A stretch of DNA of 5,966 nt from the NCBI GenBank assembly GCA_018661145.1, contig JABJIU010000213.1, forward strand, positions 1 to 5,966. The letters run 5' to 3'. Source of the DNA: Pseudomonadota bacterium. Its GTDB lineage: Bacteria; Pseudomonadota; Gammaproteobacteria; Arenicellales; UBA868. Under the pieces are notes generated by a model. The model saw only the letters and a list, made by a program, of their open reading frames with translations. It had not been told where the DNA came from and searched no databases. Position numbers and translations under genes: made by a program. Shown piece by piece: positions 1-5,425 of this stretch; position 1 is the first letter of the stretch, and each line of letters starts with the position of its first letter.

Positions 1-940
1 CAAAGGGGTGATCGTTCAGGAAGTTCGCTACCGCCAAGGTGTTGCTGCAATGCCGATCCATACGAAGCGGCAGGGTTTCAAGACCCTGAAGAAAAAGAAA
101 CGCACTCAACGGACTCATCGTTGGGCCAAGGGTGCGAAGTGTCTCCATGCGTGCCTTGGTGATGAAGCCGAAATCCCCGAAGGTTACGTAGAAGCGGATG
201 CCATGATATCCCTTAGACGGCTCGGTCATGCCGGGAAACTTGCCGCTATCCCAGGGAAACTTGCCCGACTCCACAATTGCGCCACCAATCGAGGTGCCAT
301 GACCACCGATCCATTTGGTCACCGAATGCACCACCACATCCGCCCCGAATTCAAAAGGCCGGCAGAGGTAAGGCGTCCCAAAGGTGTTGTCCATCACCAA
401 CGGGATATCCGCATCGTGCGCAATCTTCGCAACCGCTGAGATATCCAGAACATTGTTTAGCGGGTTGCCAATAGTTTCGGCATAAACTGCCTTGGTGGCC
501 GGCGTGATCGCCCGGGCAAAATTTTCAGGATCGTCTGGATCAACAAAATGGGTTTGGATTCCCATCCGACGAAAGGTGTAGTCGAACTGTGAATACGTCC
601 CGCCATACAGCGTGCTTGCAGCAACCAATTCATCGCCTGCCTCCAGCAGGGTGAGTAACGCCACCATCTGCGCCGCCATACCGGACCCGACCACCAGTCC
701 CGCTCGACCGCCCTCCAGCGTTGCAAGCCGTTCCTCCAGCATTGCATTAGTCGGATTGTTTATCCGGGAGTAGACATTGCCAAAGGTCTGAAGGTTGAAA
801 AGACTCGCCGCATGATCCGTGGTGTCAAATACATAGGACGTGGTCTGGTAGATCGGCGCCGCACGCGACCCCGTAGCAGCGTCCGGTACCTGGCCCGCAT
901 GCAGGCAAAGGGTCTCAAAACCGAATTCGCGGTCACTCAT
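1..940 (-). CDS. metY: O-acetylhomoserine sulfhydrylase (MetY), 3' end outside window
   Basis: PLP enzyme of the Cys/Met metabolism family, expected to make homocysteine from O-acetylhomoserine and sulfide in the cytoplasm. Reading from the ATG at 940, the frame stays open for 313 codons to the window edge. The family is about 425 residues long, so roughly 110 C-terminal residues are missing. Visible landmarks are the phosphate-binding YSRI (57-60) and SGMAA (86-90), AETIGNP (154-160), the pyridine-binding Asp in VMDNTF (D184), and the Schiff-base lysine in HSVTKW (K209). The stretch GKFPWDSGKFP...YHG (226-246) is the insertion that separates MetY from cystathionine gamma-synthase and MetB/MetC relatives. 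The start gives the classic N-terminus FGFETLCLHAGQ. No strong Shine-Dalgarno precedes it (GGGAA is the nearest), so translation may be coupled to the CoA-binding gene ending 27 bases upstream. O-succinylhomoserine as substrate cannot be excluded from sequence. Confidence 0.95.
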   Translation of the reverse strand, partial: MSDREFGFETLCLHAGQVPDAATGSRAAPIYQTTSYVFDTTDHAASLFNLQTFGNVYSRINNPTNAMLEERLATLEGGRAGLVVGSGMAAQMVALLTLLEAGDELVAASTLYGGTYSQFDYTFRRMGIQTHFVDPDDPENFARAITPATKAVYAETIGNPLNNVLDISAVAKIAHDADIPLVMDNTFGTPYLCRPFEFGADVVVHSVTKWIGGHGTSIGGAIVESGKFPWDSGKFPGMTEPSKGYHGIRFYVTFGDFGFITKARMETLRTLGPTMSPLSAFLFLQGLETLPLRMDRHCSNTLAVANFLNDHPF

Positions 941-967
941 AACGTTTTCCCAAGGATATTCCCATTT

Positions 968-1447
968 TCAATAGACCAGCCATCGGGGTCGTTTAGCCGA
1001 GATCACCTTGGTGGTTACGCCGAAGAGATTGAGCCCCCCGAGCAGTCGCCCATGCTCGATCTTGACGCAGCGGTCCATTACTACCTCAAGGCCGCCCTGC
1101 TCCGCGATCGATTTAGCCTCATCATTTATTACGCCAATCTGAAGCCAGAGCACTTTGGCACCAATGCCAACTGCACTTTTGGCAACCGATGTTGCCGCTT
1201 CAGACTTTTGAAAGACATCAACCACTTCAACACCGATATCTTTCGGGATTGCCTCCAGGGACGGGTAGCAGACTTCGCCCAGGACCTCGTCGTAATTCGG
1301 ATTCACCGGAATAACCCGGTAGCCATGATCCTGCATGTACTTCGCCGCAAAAAAACTAGGCCGCCACCAGTTTGCCGATAGCCCGACTACCGCAATGACT
1401 TTGCGTTCAACCAGAATACCGCGAATGGTTTCGATGTCGGCTGACAT
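968..1447 (-). CDS. CoA-binding domain protein (YccU / CoA_binding_2 type)
   Basis: A 159-residue single-domain protein with a Rossmann-like CoA-binding fold. It is close to the family's usual length of about 140, with a slightly longer C-terminal tail. The nucleotide-binding start is VIAVVGLSANWWRPS (17-31), followed by VIPVNPN (45-51), VDVF (76-79), KVLWLQIGVINDEA (98-111) and the family signature VVMDRCVKIEH (122-132) with Cys127. The exact biochemical role of these proteins is not known; they bind CoA or acyl-CoA and have no established catalytic activity. The gene lies just upstream of metY on the same strand with a 27-base gap, so the two are probably one transcript. This pairing recurs in many bacteria and fits with MetY using an acyl ester made from acetyl-CoA. 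The ATG at 1447 is supported by AGGTGA nine bases upstream. Confidence 0.9.
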   Translation of the reverse strand: MSADIETIRGILVERKVIAVVGLSANWWRPSFFAAKYMQDHGYRVIPVNPNYDEVLGEVCYPSLEAIPKDIGVEVVDVFQKSEAATSVAKSAVGIGAKVLWLQIGVINDEAKSIAEQGGLEVVMDRCVKIEHGRLLGGLNLFGVTTKVISAKRPRWLVY

Positions 1448-1456
1448 TTAGCTTCT

Positions 1457-1485
1457 TCACCTAATTTTCCAAGCGAATCATCATA
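1457..1485 (-). promoter_or_regulatory. Candidate -10 box and ribosome binding site of the CoA-binding/metY transcript
   Basis: On the minus strand TATGAT (1485-1480) matches the sigma-70 -10 consensus at five of six positions, and AGGTGA (1462-1457) sits nine bases before the ATG at 1447. No good -35 lies at 16-18 bases, so the promoter may be weak or activator-dependent. I looked for a SAM-II type riboswitch in this leader and did not find its conserved core. Confidence 0.4.
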
Positions 1486-1555
1486 ACTCAATCCTGCCCG
1501 AAAGAAACACAACCGGCCGTCCGACTAAAGTTTCTTGAATGCCATTGCAGATTGC

Positions 1556-1576
1556 AGGGCGCCCTTCGGGCGCCCT
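1556..1576 (-). terminator. GC-rich hairpin after the OsmC-like gene
   Basis: Bases 1556-1564 and 1568-1576 form a perfect 9-bp stem (AGGGCGCCC) with a three-base loop, starting four bases after the OsmC-like stop codon. On the minus strand an A-rich stretch containing the stop precedes it, but no U-run follows, so it would be an imperfect intrinsic terminator or an mRNA 3'-end stabilising hairpin. On the plus strand it is followed by CCTTTATTT, but no plus-strand gene ends there. It probably separates the OsmC-like gene from the CoA-binding/metY unit. Confidence 0.5.
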
Positions 1577-1579
1577 CCT

Positions 1580-2086
1580 TTATTTGCGCACTAGATTTAA
1601 TTCAACAGATACCGGATTTCGCAAATCGTCGAGAACGGGGCAATGCTGATTAACCGCCTGCCGAAGACGTTCTAGCTCCTGGTCACTGGCTGAGGTCTGG
1701 ACTTTAATTTCCCCGGTGATATGTGAAAAACCAGCCCGCACCGAATCGTCCATTCCGAAGAACCCTCTCGCGTCGGAATGGCCCGTCACACTGACGGATA
1801 CCTCTTCCAGAGGAATCCCTAACGCATCGGCGTAGAGACGATAGGTAACCTCATGGCAGGCCGCCAACGCGGCCAGCACGTATTCACCGGGCCGGGGGCC
1901 CTGATCCGTGCCACCCATCCCTTTGTTCTGATCCACCACAATATCGAACTCACGTGCTTTCACCCGACTCATAAAACCGTCGACCAGTCGGCTATCAGCC
2001 TTTACTTTGACAGCGCACTTATCAGGATTTGCCGACAGAATCTCTCTTTTTTGATCCCAGATCTCTTTGAAGTCTTTAATGGTCAT
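1580..2086 (-). CDS. OsmC/YhfA family protein (peroxiredoxin-like thiol protein)
   Basis: A 168-residue OsmC-fold protein. OsmC and Ohr members reduce organic hydroperoxides with two cysteines; other members of the family have no proven substrate. The sequence shows the dimer-core signature GPRPGEYVLAALAACHE (63-79) with the first cysteine at C77, and HCPVLDDLRNP (148-158) with the second cysteine at C149, so both conserved cysteines are present. The C-terminal VSVELNLVRK is the usual closing strand. The frame can be extended to an ATG at 2143 (187 residues), but the added 19 residues do not look like family sequence. The ATG at 2086 has AGG six bases upstream and gives the expected N-terminus MTIKDFKEIWDQKR. 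The gene is followed by a hairpin and then by the CoA-binding/metY pair on the same strand. Its 5' side faces the repeat-rich divergent region. Cytoplasmic: no signal peptide or membrane segment. Confidence 0.85.
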   Translation of the reverse strand: MTIKDFKEIWDQKREILSANPDKCAVKVKADSRLVDGFMSRVKAREFDIVVDQNKGMGGTDQGPRPGEYVLAALAACHEVTYRLYADALGIPLEEVSVSVTGHSDARGFFGMDDSVRAGFSHITGEIKVQTSASDQELERLRQAVNQHCPVLDDLRNPVSVELNLVRK

Positions 2087-2148
2087 ACTTGGCCTGTTCG
2101 AAACGAAAATTAAGGTGCAAGCGCGACGCGGTAGCGAATTCACCGCCG

Positions 2149-2157
2149 CCCACGTTC
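2149..2157 (-). repeat. Inverted GAACGTGGG box
   Basis: On the minus strand this reads GAACGTGGG, identical over nine bases to 2293-2301 at the left of the 11-bp repeat array, in opposite orientation and about 140 bases away. It lies on the OsmC side of the divergent region. A single 9-mer match could be chance; it is listed because of the related boxes nearby. Confidence 0.4.
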
Positions 2158-2285
2158 AAGCTGAATTGAGGAGCCTAAATATACCCGGGCACTCACGACT
2201 CGTTTTTAACCCTACTTGCCTTATCTCGATCAGGATCGGAGCCACTGACAAACCCATCATCGTGGCCACACTCGATTGGAAATTG

Positions 2286-2323
2286 GTGGGCAGAACGTGG
2301 GATAGAAGTGGGATAGAAGTGGG
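2286..2323 (+). repeat. Tandem 11-bp direct repeats, about 3.5 copies
   Basis: GTGGG recurs at exactly 11-base intervals (2286, 2297, 2308, 2319). The two central units are identical (GTGGGATAGAA); the first is GTGGGCAGAAC and the last is truncated to GTGGG. A period of 11 bp places each unit on nearly the same face of the helix, as in arrays of regulator binding sites. The array sits between divergent promoters. It could equally be a slippage-generated microrepeat; the divergence of the first unit argues that it is not brand new. Confidence 0.75.
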
Positions 2324-2404
2324 CCGTGTCCTATTTATCGAGTAGCCAATCGCTGAAACAGGGAAAATGTCTCGAGGATATTATAAAAAATCCCTTGTTT
2401 ACCG

Positions 2405-2477
2405 TAAAAAAAGTATCTTTTAAAAAATGAAAACGTTGCCCACTTCCTAAGAAACTTTTTTTATTTCTAAAAAAAGT
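2405..2477. repeat. Three copies of decamer TAAAAAAAGT, two forming an inverted repeat
   Basis: TAAAAAAAGT occurs at 2405-2414, as its reverse complement at 2454-2463, and again at 2468-2477. The last two form a perfect 10-bp inverted repeat around TTTC. The A-tracts should make the DNA bent or easily melted. On RNA the hairpin would be weak, as it is nearly all A-U. It lies 140-212 bases before the HTH-methyltransferase start codon, next to the only plausible promoter I can place there. Confidence 0.65.
2438..2446 (-). repeat. Inverted GAAGTGGGC box
   Basis: The minus strand reads GAAGTGGGC, identical over nine bases to 2316-2324 at the right end of the 11-bp repeat array, in inverted orientation. 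It lies inside the otherwise AT-rich block, where a GC-containing 9-mer stands out. Confidence 0.4.
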
Positions 2478-2478
2478 C

Positions 2479-2507
2479 TTTACAGTCCTCGGAAAAATCT
2501 CTAAGTT
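2479..2507 (+). promoter_or_regulatory. Possible promoter of the rightward genes
   Basis: TTTACA at 2479-2484 is a fair -35 box. After a 17-base spacer comes TAAGTT (2502-2507), a poor -10 with three of six consensus positions. It lies directly after the A-tract inverted repeat and would give a 5' leader of about 100 bases. This is only a candidate; the weak -10 leaves room for another site or an alternative sigma factor. Confidence 0.25.
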
Positions 2508-2600
2508 GGCGTTTGCCCAAGCGACAAAGATCGCGAGGCCTCGGAAAGTTTTCAAAACTCAGCCGTGGGTGAGTCGATTGCAACCAGAAAGGTTCCGTAC

Positions 2601-2606
2601 GGAGGT
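2601..2606 (+). promoter_or_regulatory. Ribosome binding site fixing the HTH-methyltransferase start
   Basis: GGAGGT lies ten bases before the ATG at 2617. It is the strongest Shine-Dalgarno in the window and favours this start over an in-frame TTG at 2506, which has no such site and would add 37 residues without recognisable sequence. Confidence 0.75.
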
Positions 2607-2616
2607 AACTGAAGTA

Positions 2617-4137
2617 ATGCAGACACAGGCAGCAACTGGGCCGCAGGACTCGATCCGCTCTTTATTGTCGGATATCGAGAGCTTCTGCCGCTCCTATGAC
2701 ATGGCAGAAACCACATTCGGTCGCCAGGCAGTCAACGATGGCAAGTTGTGCCAGAGGCTCCGTACCGGAAAAGGGATCACGATTAACACCGTTCATAAGA
2801 TTCACGACTTTATTCGCAAGAAAAGCGCCCTTTCCCATCCGCTTTCCCTTACGCCCAATGTCTCCTTAGTCGCCCCCAGTCGGGATAAGTCTAATGGCGC
2901 GCCCCATGAACCGGCCTCGTCACAAAAAGACATCAGCGCCAAAAAAGCGTCGCCCCAAACACGGCCATTTCGCTTTTACGACAACCGGCAGAAATACCTC
3001 GGATTTGTGAATACCTGTGACGAGAAATGGAAAGTGGCAGAACGTGCGGCGCATGAACTGTCCCATGTACAGCCCGTGCCTCCGGCGCTTCGCATTTTTG
3101 ACGCAGGCGTGGGGGACGGCTCGGTGCTGAGCTATCTGCTGCGCGCAACCCATCAAAAATTCCCAACGATTCCATTTTTTGTCGTCGGCAAAGAGATCAG
3201 CCTGGAGGACGTGCGACTCTGTCTGGATAACCTACCCGACCGATTCGCTGAACACCCGGCTAGCGTTATCTGTATTACCAATCTTTTTTACAGTGAAGCG
3301 CCCTGGCTGATGCCTGGAAACATGGCTGCTGCAGCAGCACTTAACTGGCACGAGATTTCCCTGCAGGGCGACTCCGCTCAGGAATACGGGGAGCAGTTAA
3401 AGGCCATCGACGACATCCTCGTGGATGGGTGGGAAGTCAAAGTCAGCGAGAAGACTGGAAACCCCCGTTATGTCCGACCCTCAGTCCTGGTAATTTTCCG
3501 GGAGGACAACCGATTCTTGCTTGACTCTGTCATACCTCGCCGTGGACAGGTTTCCGGTGACTATGATCTGATACTGGCCGCCCAACCTTGGCGCGCCCGA
3601 ATGAGCGCGCAGTTCAAGGCTGAAAAAGTGCTTGCCCCGCTGGTGCGAAGCCTTGGGCCAGGGGGTAGGCTTCTGGCCGTCCAATCTGCCGGAAACGATC
3701 CAGGCATGGAACTCGTCAACATTGTCTGGCCCGACGAGAACCCGTTTGAGGTAAACCGGCATGATCTTCTGAAAGCGCTCAAGGATAAGCTCGGCCGTGC
3801 CGGCTCAAATTACAACTTTAATGCCGGTTCCGACAACAAATCGATTATGAAATACGAGATGAAAACGCTGCCCAATGAGATTGCCGACAGCATCGGCACA
3901 TCCACTCTTTTCGCAGCCTGGAACGCGTCGACCTATGTTGCCCAAATTGAAGATGACCGTCTGCAACCGGCAGTAGCATCCGGCGCATACCTTGAAGCAA
4001 CCGAGAAAGTGCTGCAAAAGCACAATGGCATCTGGTTTAATGACGAGACCTTTGTGGTATCCCGTAGACGCAATTCAATCGCTCACGGCAACTCGCACAG
4101 CCCCTCTACTGCCAGCCCCCTTTATGCTGGCAAATAA
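2617..4137 (+). CDS. HTH-like domain fused to class I SAM-methyltransferase-like domain, function unknown
   Basis: A 506-residue cytoplasmic protein in two parts. Residues 11-68 form a small helical domain (LLSDIESFC, then TFGRQAVNDGKLCQRLRTGKG) that resembles a compact helix-turn-helix unit. A Ser/Pro/Lys-rich linker (about 70-117) follows. The large domain opens with FRFYDNRQKYLGFV (118-131) and carries a SAM-site motif I, FDAGVGDGSVL (161-171), an acidic residue after strand 2 in GKEIS (E193), a motif-IV-like YDLILAAQPWRA (316-327) and LGPGGRLLAVQS (346-357). Between them lies a long family-specific segment (about 196-315). The conserved-looking YEMKTLP and AAWNASTYVAQIEDDRL follow. From memory this matches a widespread alphaproteobacterial family without an assigned substrate. 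The stop is 23 bases before the cysteine desulfurase gene, so co-transcription is likely. It could be a methyltransferase of an unknown small molecule or macromolecule, or a SAM-sensing regulator; the sequence does not decide. Confidence 0.8.
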   Translation: MQTQAATGPQDSIRSLLSDIESFCRSYDMAETTFGRQAVNDGKLCQRLRTGKGITINTVHKIHDFIRKKSALSHPLSLTPNVSLVAPSRDKSNGAPHEPASSQKDISAKKASPQTRPFRFYDNRQKYLGFVNTCDEKWKVAERAAHELSHVQPVPPALRIFDAGVGDGSVLSYLLRATHQKFPTIPFFVVGKEISLEDVRLCLDNLPDRFAEHPASVICITNLFYSEAPWLMPGNMAAAAALNWHEISLQGDSAQEYGEQLKAIDDILVDGWEVKVSEKTGNPRYVRPSVLVIFREDNRFLLDSVIPRRGQVSGDYDLILAAQPWRARMSAQFKAEKVLAPLVRSLGPGGRLLAVQSAGNDPGMELVNIVWPDENPFEVNRHDLLKALKDKLGRAGSNYNFNAGSDNKSIMKYEMKTLPNEIADSIGTSTLFAAWNASTYVAQIEDDRLQPAVASGAYLEATEKVLQKHNGIWFNDETFVVSRRRNSIAHGNSHSPSTASPLYAGK

Positions 4138-4160
4138 ATTCACTACGGAATAGCCTACCC

Positions 4161-5372
4161 ATGAAAGAGCATTATTACTTTGACAACGCAGCAACGACAC
4201 TGCCAAAGCCGGAACCGGTATACCAGTTCATGGATCAGTTCTTCCGTAGCCACGGAGTGAACCCTGGTCGCTCAGGGCACGAACTCGCGGTCGAGGCTGA
4301 AACGATGATCGTCCAAACCCGGCGAATGCTGGGGGAGTTTTTCGGTTTTTCAGGCGATCCGGGCCGGGTAACGTTTTCCCAAAATGCAACCGACTCCATG
4401 AACGCCGCGCTGTCCGGGATGCTAAACCCTGGCGACCACATGATCATTACGCGGATGGAGCACAACTGTGTTCTGCGCCCGGCCAATCACTTCGAGCGCG
4501 ATCATGATATCTCGGTCACACGTATCAGCGCAGACGCCAAAGGTTTTATCGATCCGGACGAGATCGCCAAGAGCATTCAGCCCAATACCCGGGTTGTTGT
4601 TGTCAATCATGCTTCTAATGTCACCGGCTCGCTGCAGGATGCAGCGACGATTGGCAAACTGGTAAAAGAAACGGACGCGGCCTTTATTCTCGACTCCTGT
4701 CAGACCGCAGGCGTGGTCCCCATTGCCATGGACGACTGGGGTGTGGATGTGCTGGTCTATACCGGACACAAAGGGCTTTTCGGGCCTATGGGCATCGGCG
4801 GCATGCTGGTGGCGGAAGGTGTTGATATCCGCCCGCCGCGCACCGGAGGTACCGGGGTGAATTCGATCTCCCCTTTCCAGCCTGACGAATACCCCTACCG
4901 GATGGAGACTGGCACCCACTGCCTGCCAGGTATCGCTGGACTGAATGCTGCCCAGAAGTGGTTTGCTGAAGTGGGTCGGTCCCACGGCGCGGATGCCGAC
5001 AGCACCCATGGGCAGGCCTGTGCAGCAGCGCTGGCCCATATCCACGAACAGGAACTTGGCGCGACCCAGTATCTGCTCAATGCCTTTAACAGTATCGACG
5101 GTGTCAAACTCTATGGGCCTGAAATTGGACAGCCACGGGTTTCAACACTGTCAATCAATATCAGGGATCTTCCTGCAGACCAGGTCGGCACTATGCTGGA
5201 TGCCGATCATGCAGTCTGTGTCAGACCGGGTCTGCACTGTGCACCGGATGTTCACGAACTGCTTGGCACCGTTCCCCAAAATGGCACCGTGCGTTTTGCC
5301 TCGGGATATTTCACTGATGACGAAGACCTGAATCAGGCCGTCGAGGCTGTCCGGGATCTCGCCGAAAACTAG
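4161..5372 (+). CDS. Cysteine desulfurase-family class V aminotransferase (EF2568-like)
   Basis: A 403-residue PLP enzyme of the NifS/SufS superfamily, expected to take sulfur (or selenium) from cysteine as an enzyme-bound persulfide, leaving alanine. The N-terminus YYFDNAATTLPKP (5-17) is typical of the EF2568-type subfamily. Other landmarks are H101 (ring stacking on PLP), SNVTG (152-156), D178 and Q181 (cofactor contacts), the lysine in YTGHKG (K204), ETGTH (249-253) and the catalytic cysteine in RPGLHCAPDVHELLGT (C360). All expected active-site residues are present. A stretch around 272-289 (RSHGADADSTHGQ...) looks like an insertion relative to the family's usual length of about 380. The ATG follows the upstream gene by 23 bases; the only ribosome site is a weak CGGAA. 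No SufE- or IscU-type acceptor is visible here, so the sulfur recipient is unknown. A cysteine-sulfinate or selenocysteine lyase activity remains possible. Confidence 0.9.
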   Translation: MKEHYYFDNAATTLPKPEPVYQFMDQFFRSHGVNPGRSGHELAVEAETMIVQTRRMLGEFFGFSGDPGRVTFSQNATDSMNAALSGMLNPGDHMIITRMEHNCVLRPANHFERDHDISVTRISADAKGFIDPDEIAKSIQPNTRVVVVNHASNVTGSLQDAATIGKLVKETDAAFILDSCQTAGVVPIAMDDWGVDVLVYTGHKGLFGPMGIGGMLVAEGVDIRPPRTGGTGVNSISPFQPDEYPYRMETGTHCLPGIAGLNAAQKWFAEVGRSHGADADSTHGQACAAALAHIHEQELGATQYLLNAFNSIDGVKLYGPEIGQPRVSTLSINIRDLPADQVGTMLDADHAVCVRPGLHCAPDVHELLGTVPQNGTVRFASGYFTDDEDLNQAVEAVRDLAEN

Positions 5373-5414
5373 CCGATAGTAAAATTTTTGCCTAACCGCT
5401 CACCGCCCTGAGGC

Positions 5415-5418
5415 AGGA
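5415..5418 (+). promoter_or_regulatory. Ribosome binding site of the CBS-like gene
   Basis: AGGA is seven bases before the ATG at 5426. The 53-base gap after the desulfurase gene shows no terminator-like hairpin, so readthrough from the upstream gene is likely. Confidence 0.6.
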
Positions 5419-5425
5419 TGTTTTT

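Larger units (their letters stand above)
2087..2616. other. Divergent intergenic region with repeats and AT-rich block
   Basis: These 530 bases separate the OsmC-like gene from the rightward HTH-methyltransferase gene, and I see no convincing gene in them. Short open frames here lack family-like sequence and good ribosome sites. The left half (about 2100-2340) has ordinary composition and contains TATATT on the minus strand at 2183-2178, a possible -10 without a clear -35, plus the 11-bp repeat array. The right half is strongly AT-rich (24 G/C in bases 2381-2480) with A-tracts and an inverted repeat. The region should carry the promoters of both arms and probably operator sites. Confidence 0.7.

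Noticed and set aside
8..439. 143-codon open frame on the plus strand
   Set aside because: Antisense to metY, whose minus-strand translation is unmistakable through the whole interval.
812..1381. 189-codon open frame on the plus strand
   Set aside because: It lies antisense to the CoA-binding gene and the metY 5' end, both of which have clear family sequence; the translation resembles no protein and has no good ribosome site.
1448..1579. SAM-II riboswitch upstream of the CoA-binding/metY unit
   Set aside because: AGCTAAA occurs just before the start codon, but the conserved paired core expected for SAM-II is not visible.
2087..2143. ATG at 2143 as start of the OsmC-like gene
   Set aside because: It adds 19 residues unlike the family; the internal ATG at 2086 has an AGG at six bases and yields the usual N-terminus.
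2067..2345. 92-codon plus-strand frame in the intergenic region
   Set aside because: It starts inside the antisense of the OsmC-like gene, has no ribosome site, and its C-terminal part is only the translated 11-bp repeats.
2331..2555. 74-codon minus-strand frame in the AT-rich block
   Set aside because: Phe/Lys-rich translation produced by A/T runs, overlapping the promoter region of the rightward gene, with no domain similarity.
2506..2616. TTG start extending the HTH-methyltransferase by 37 residues
   Set aside because: The extension has no recognisable sequence, no Shine-Dalgarno precedes the TTG, and GGAGGT is well placed before the ATG at 2617.
2617..4137. EgtD-type histidine methyltransferase, which with a class V PLP enzyme would suggest ergothioneine synthesis
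   Set aside because: The protein lacks EgtD-like motifs and has a different length and domain order; the neighbouring class V enzyme has the HCAP catalytic cysteine of desulfurases, and no EgtB-like gene is present.
4422..5045. 207-codon open frame on the minus strand
   Set aside because: Entirely antisense to the cysteine desulfurase gene; no recognisable domains and composition of a shadow frame.
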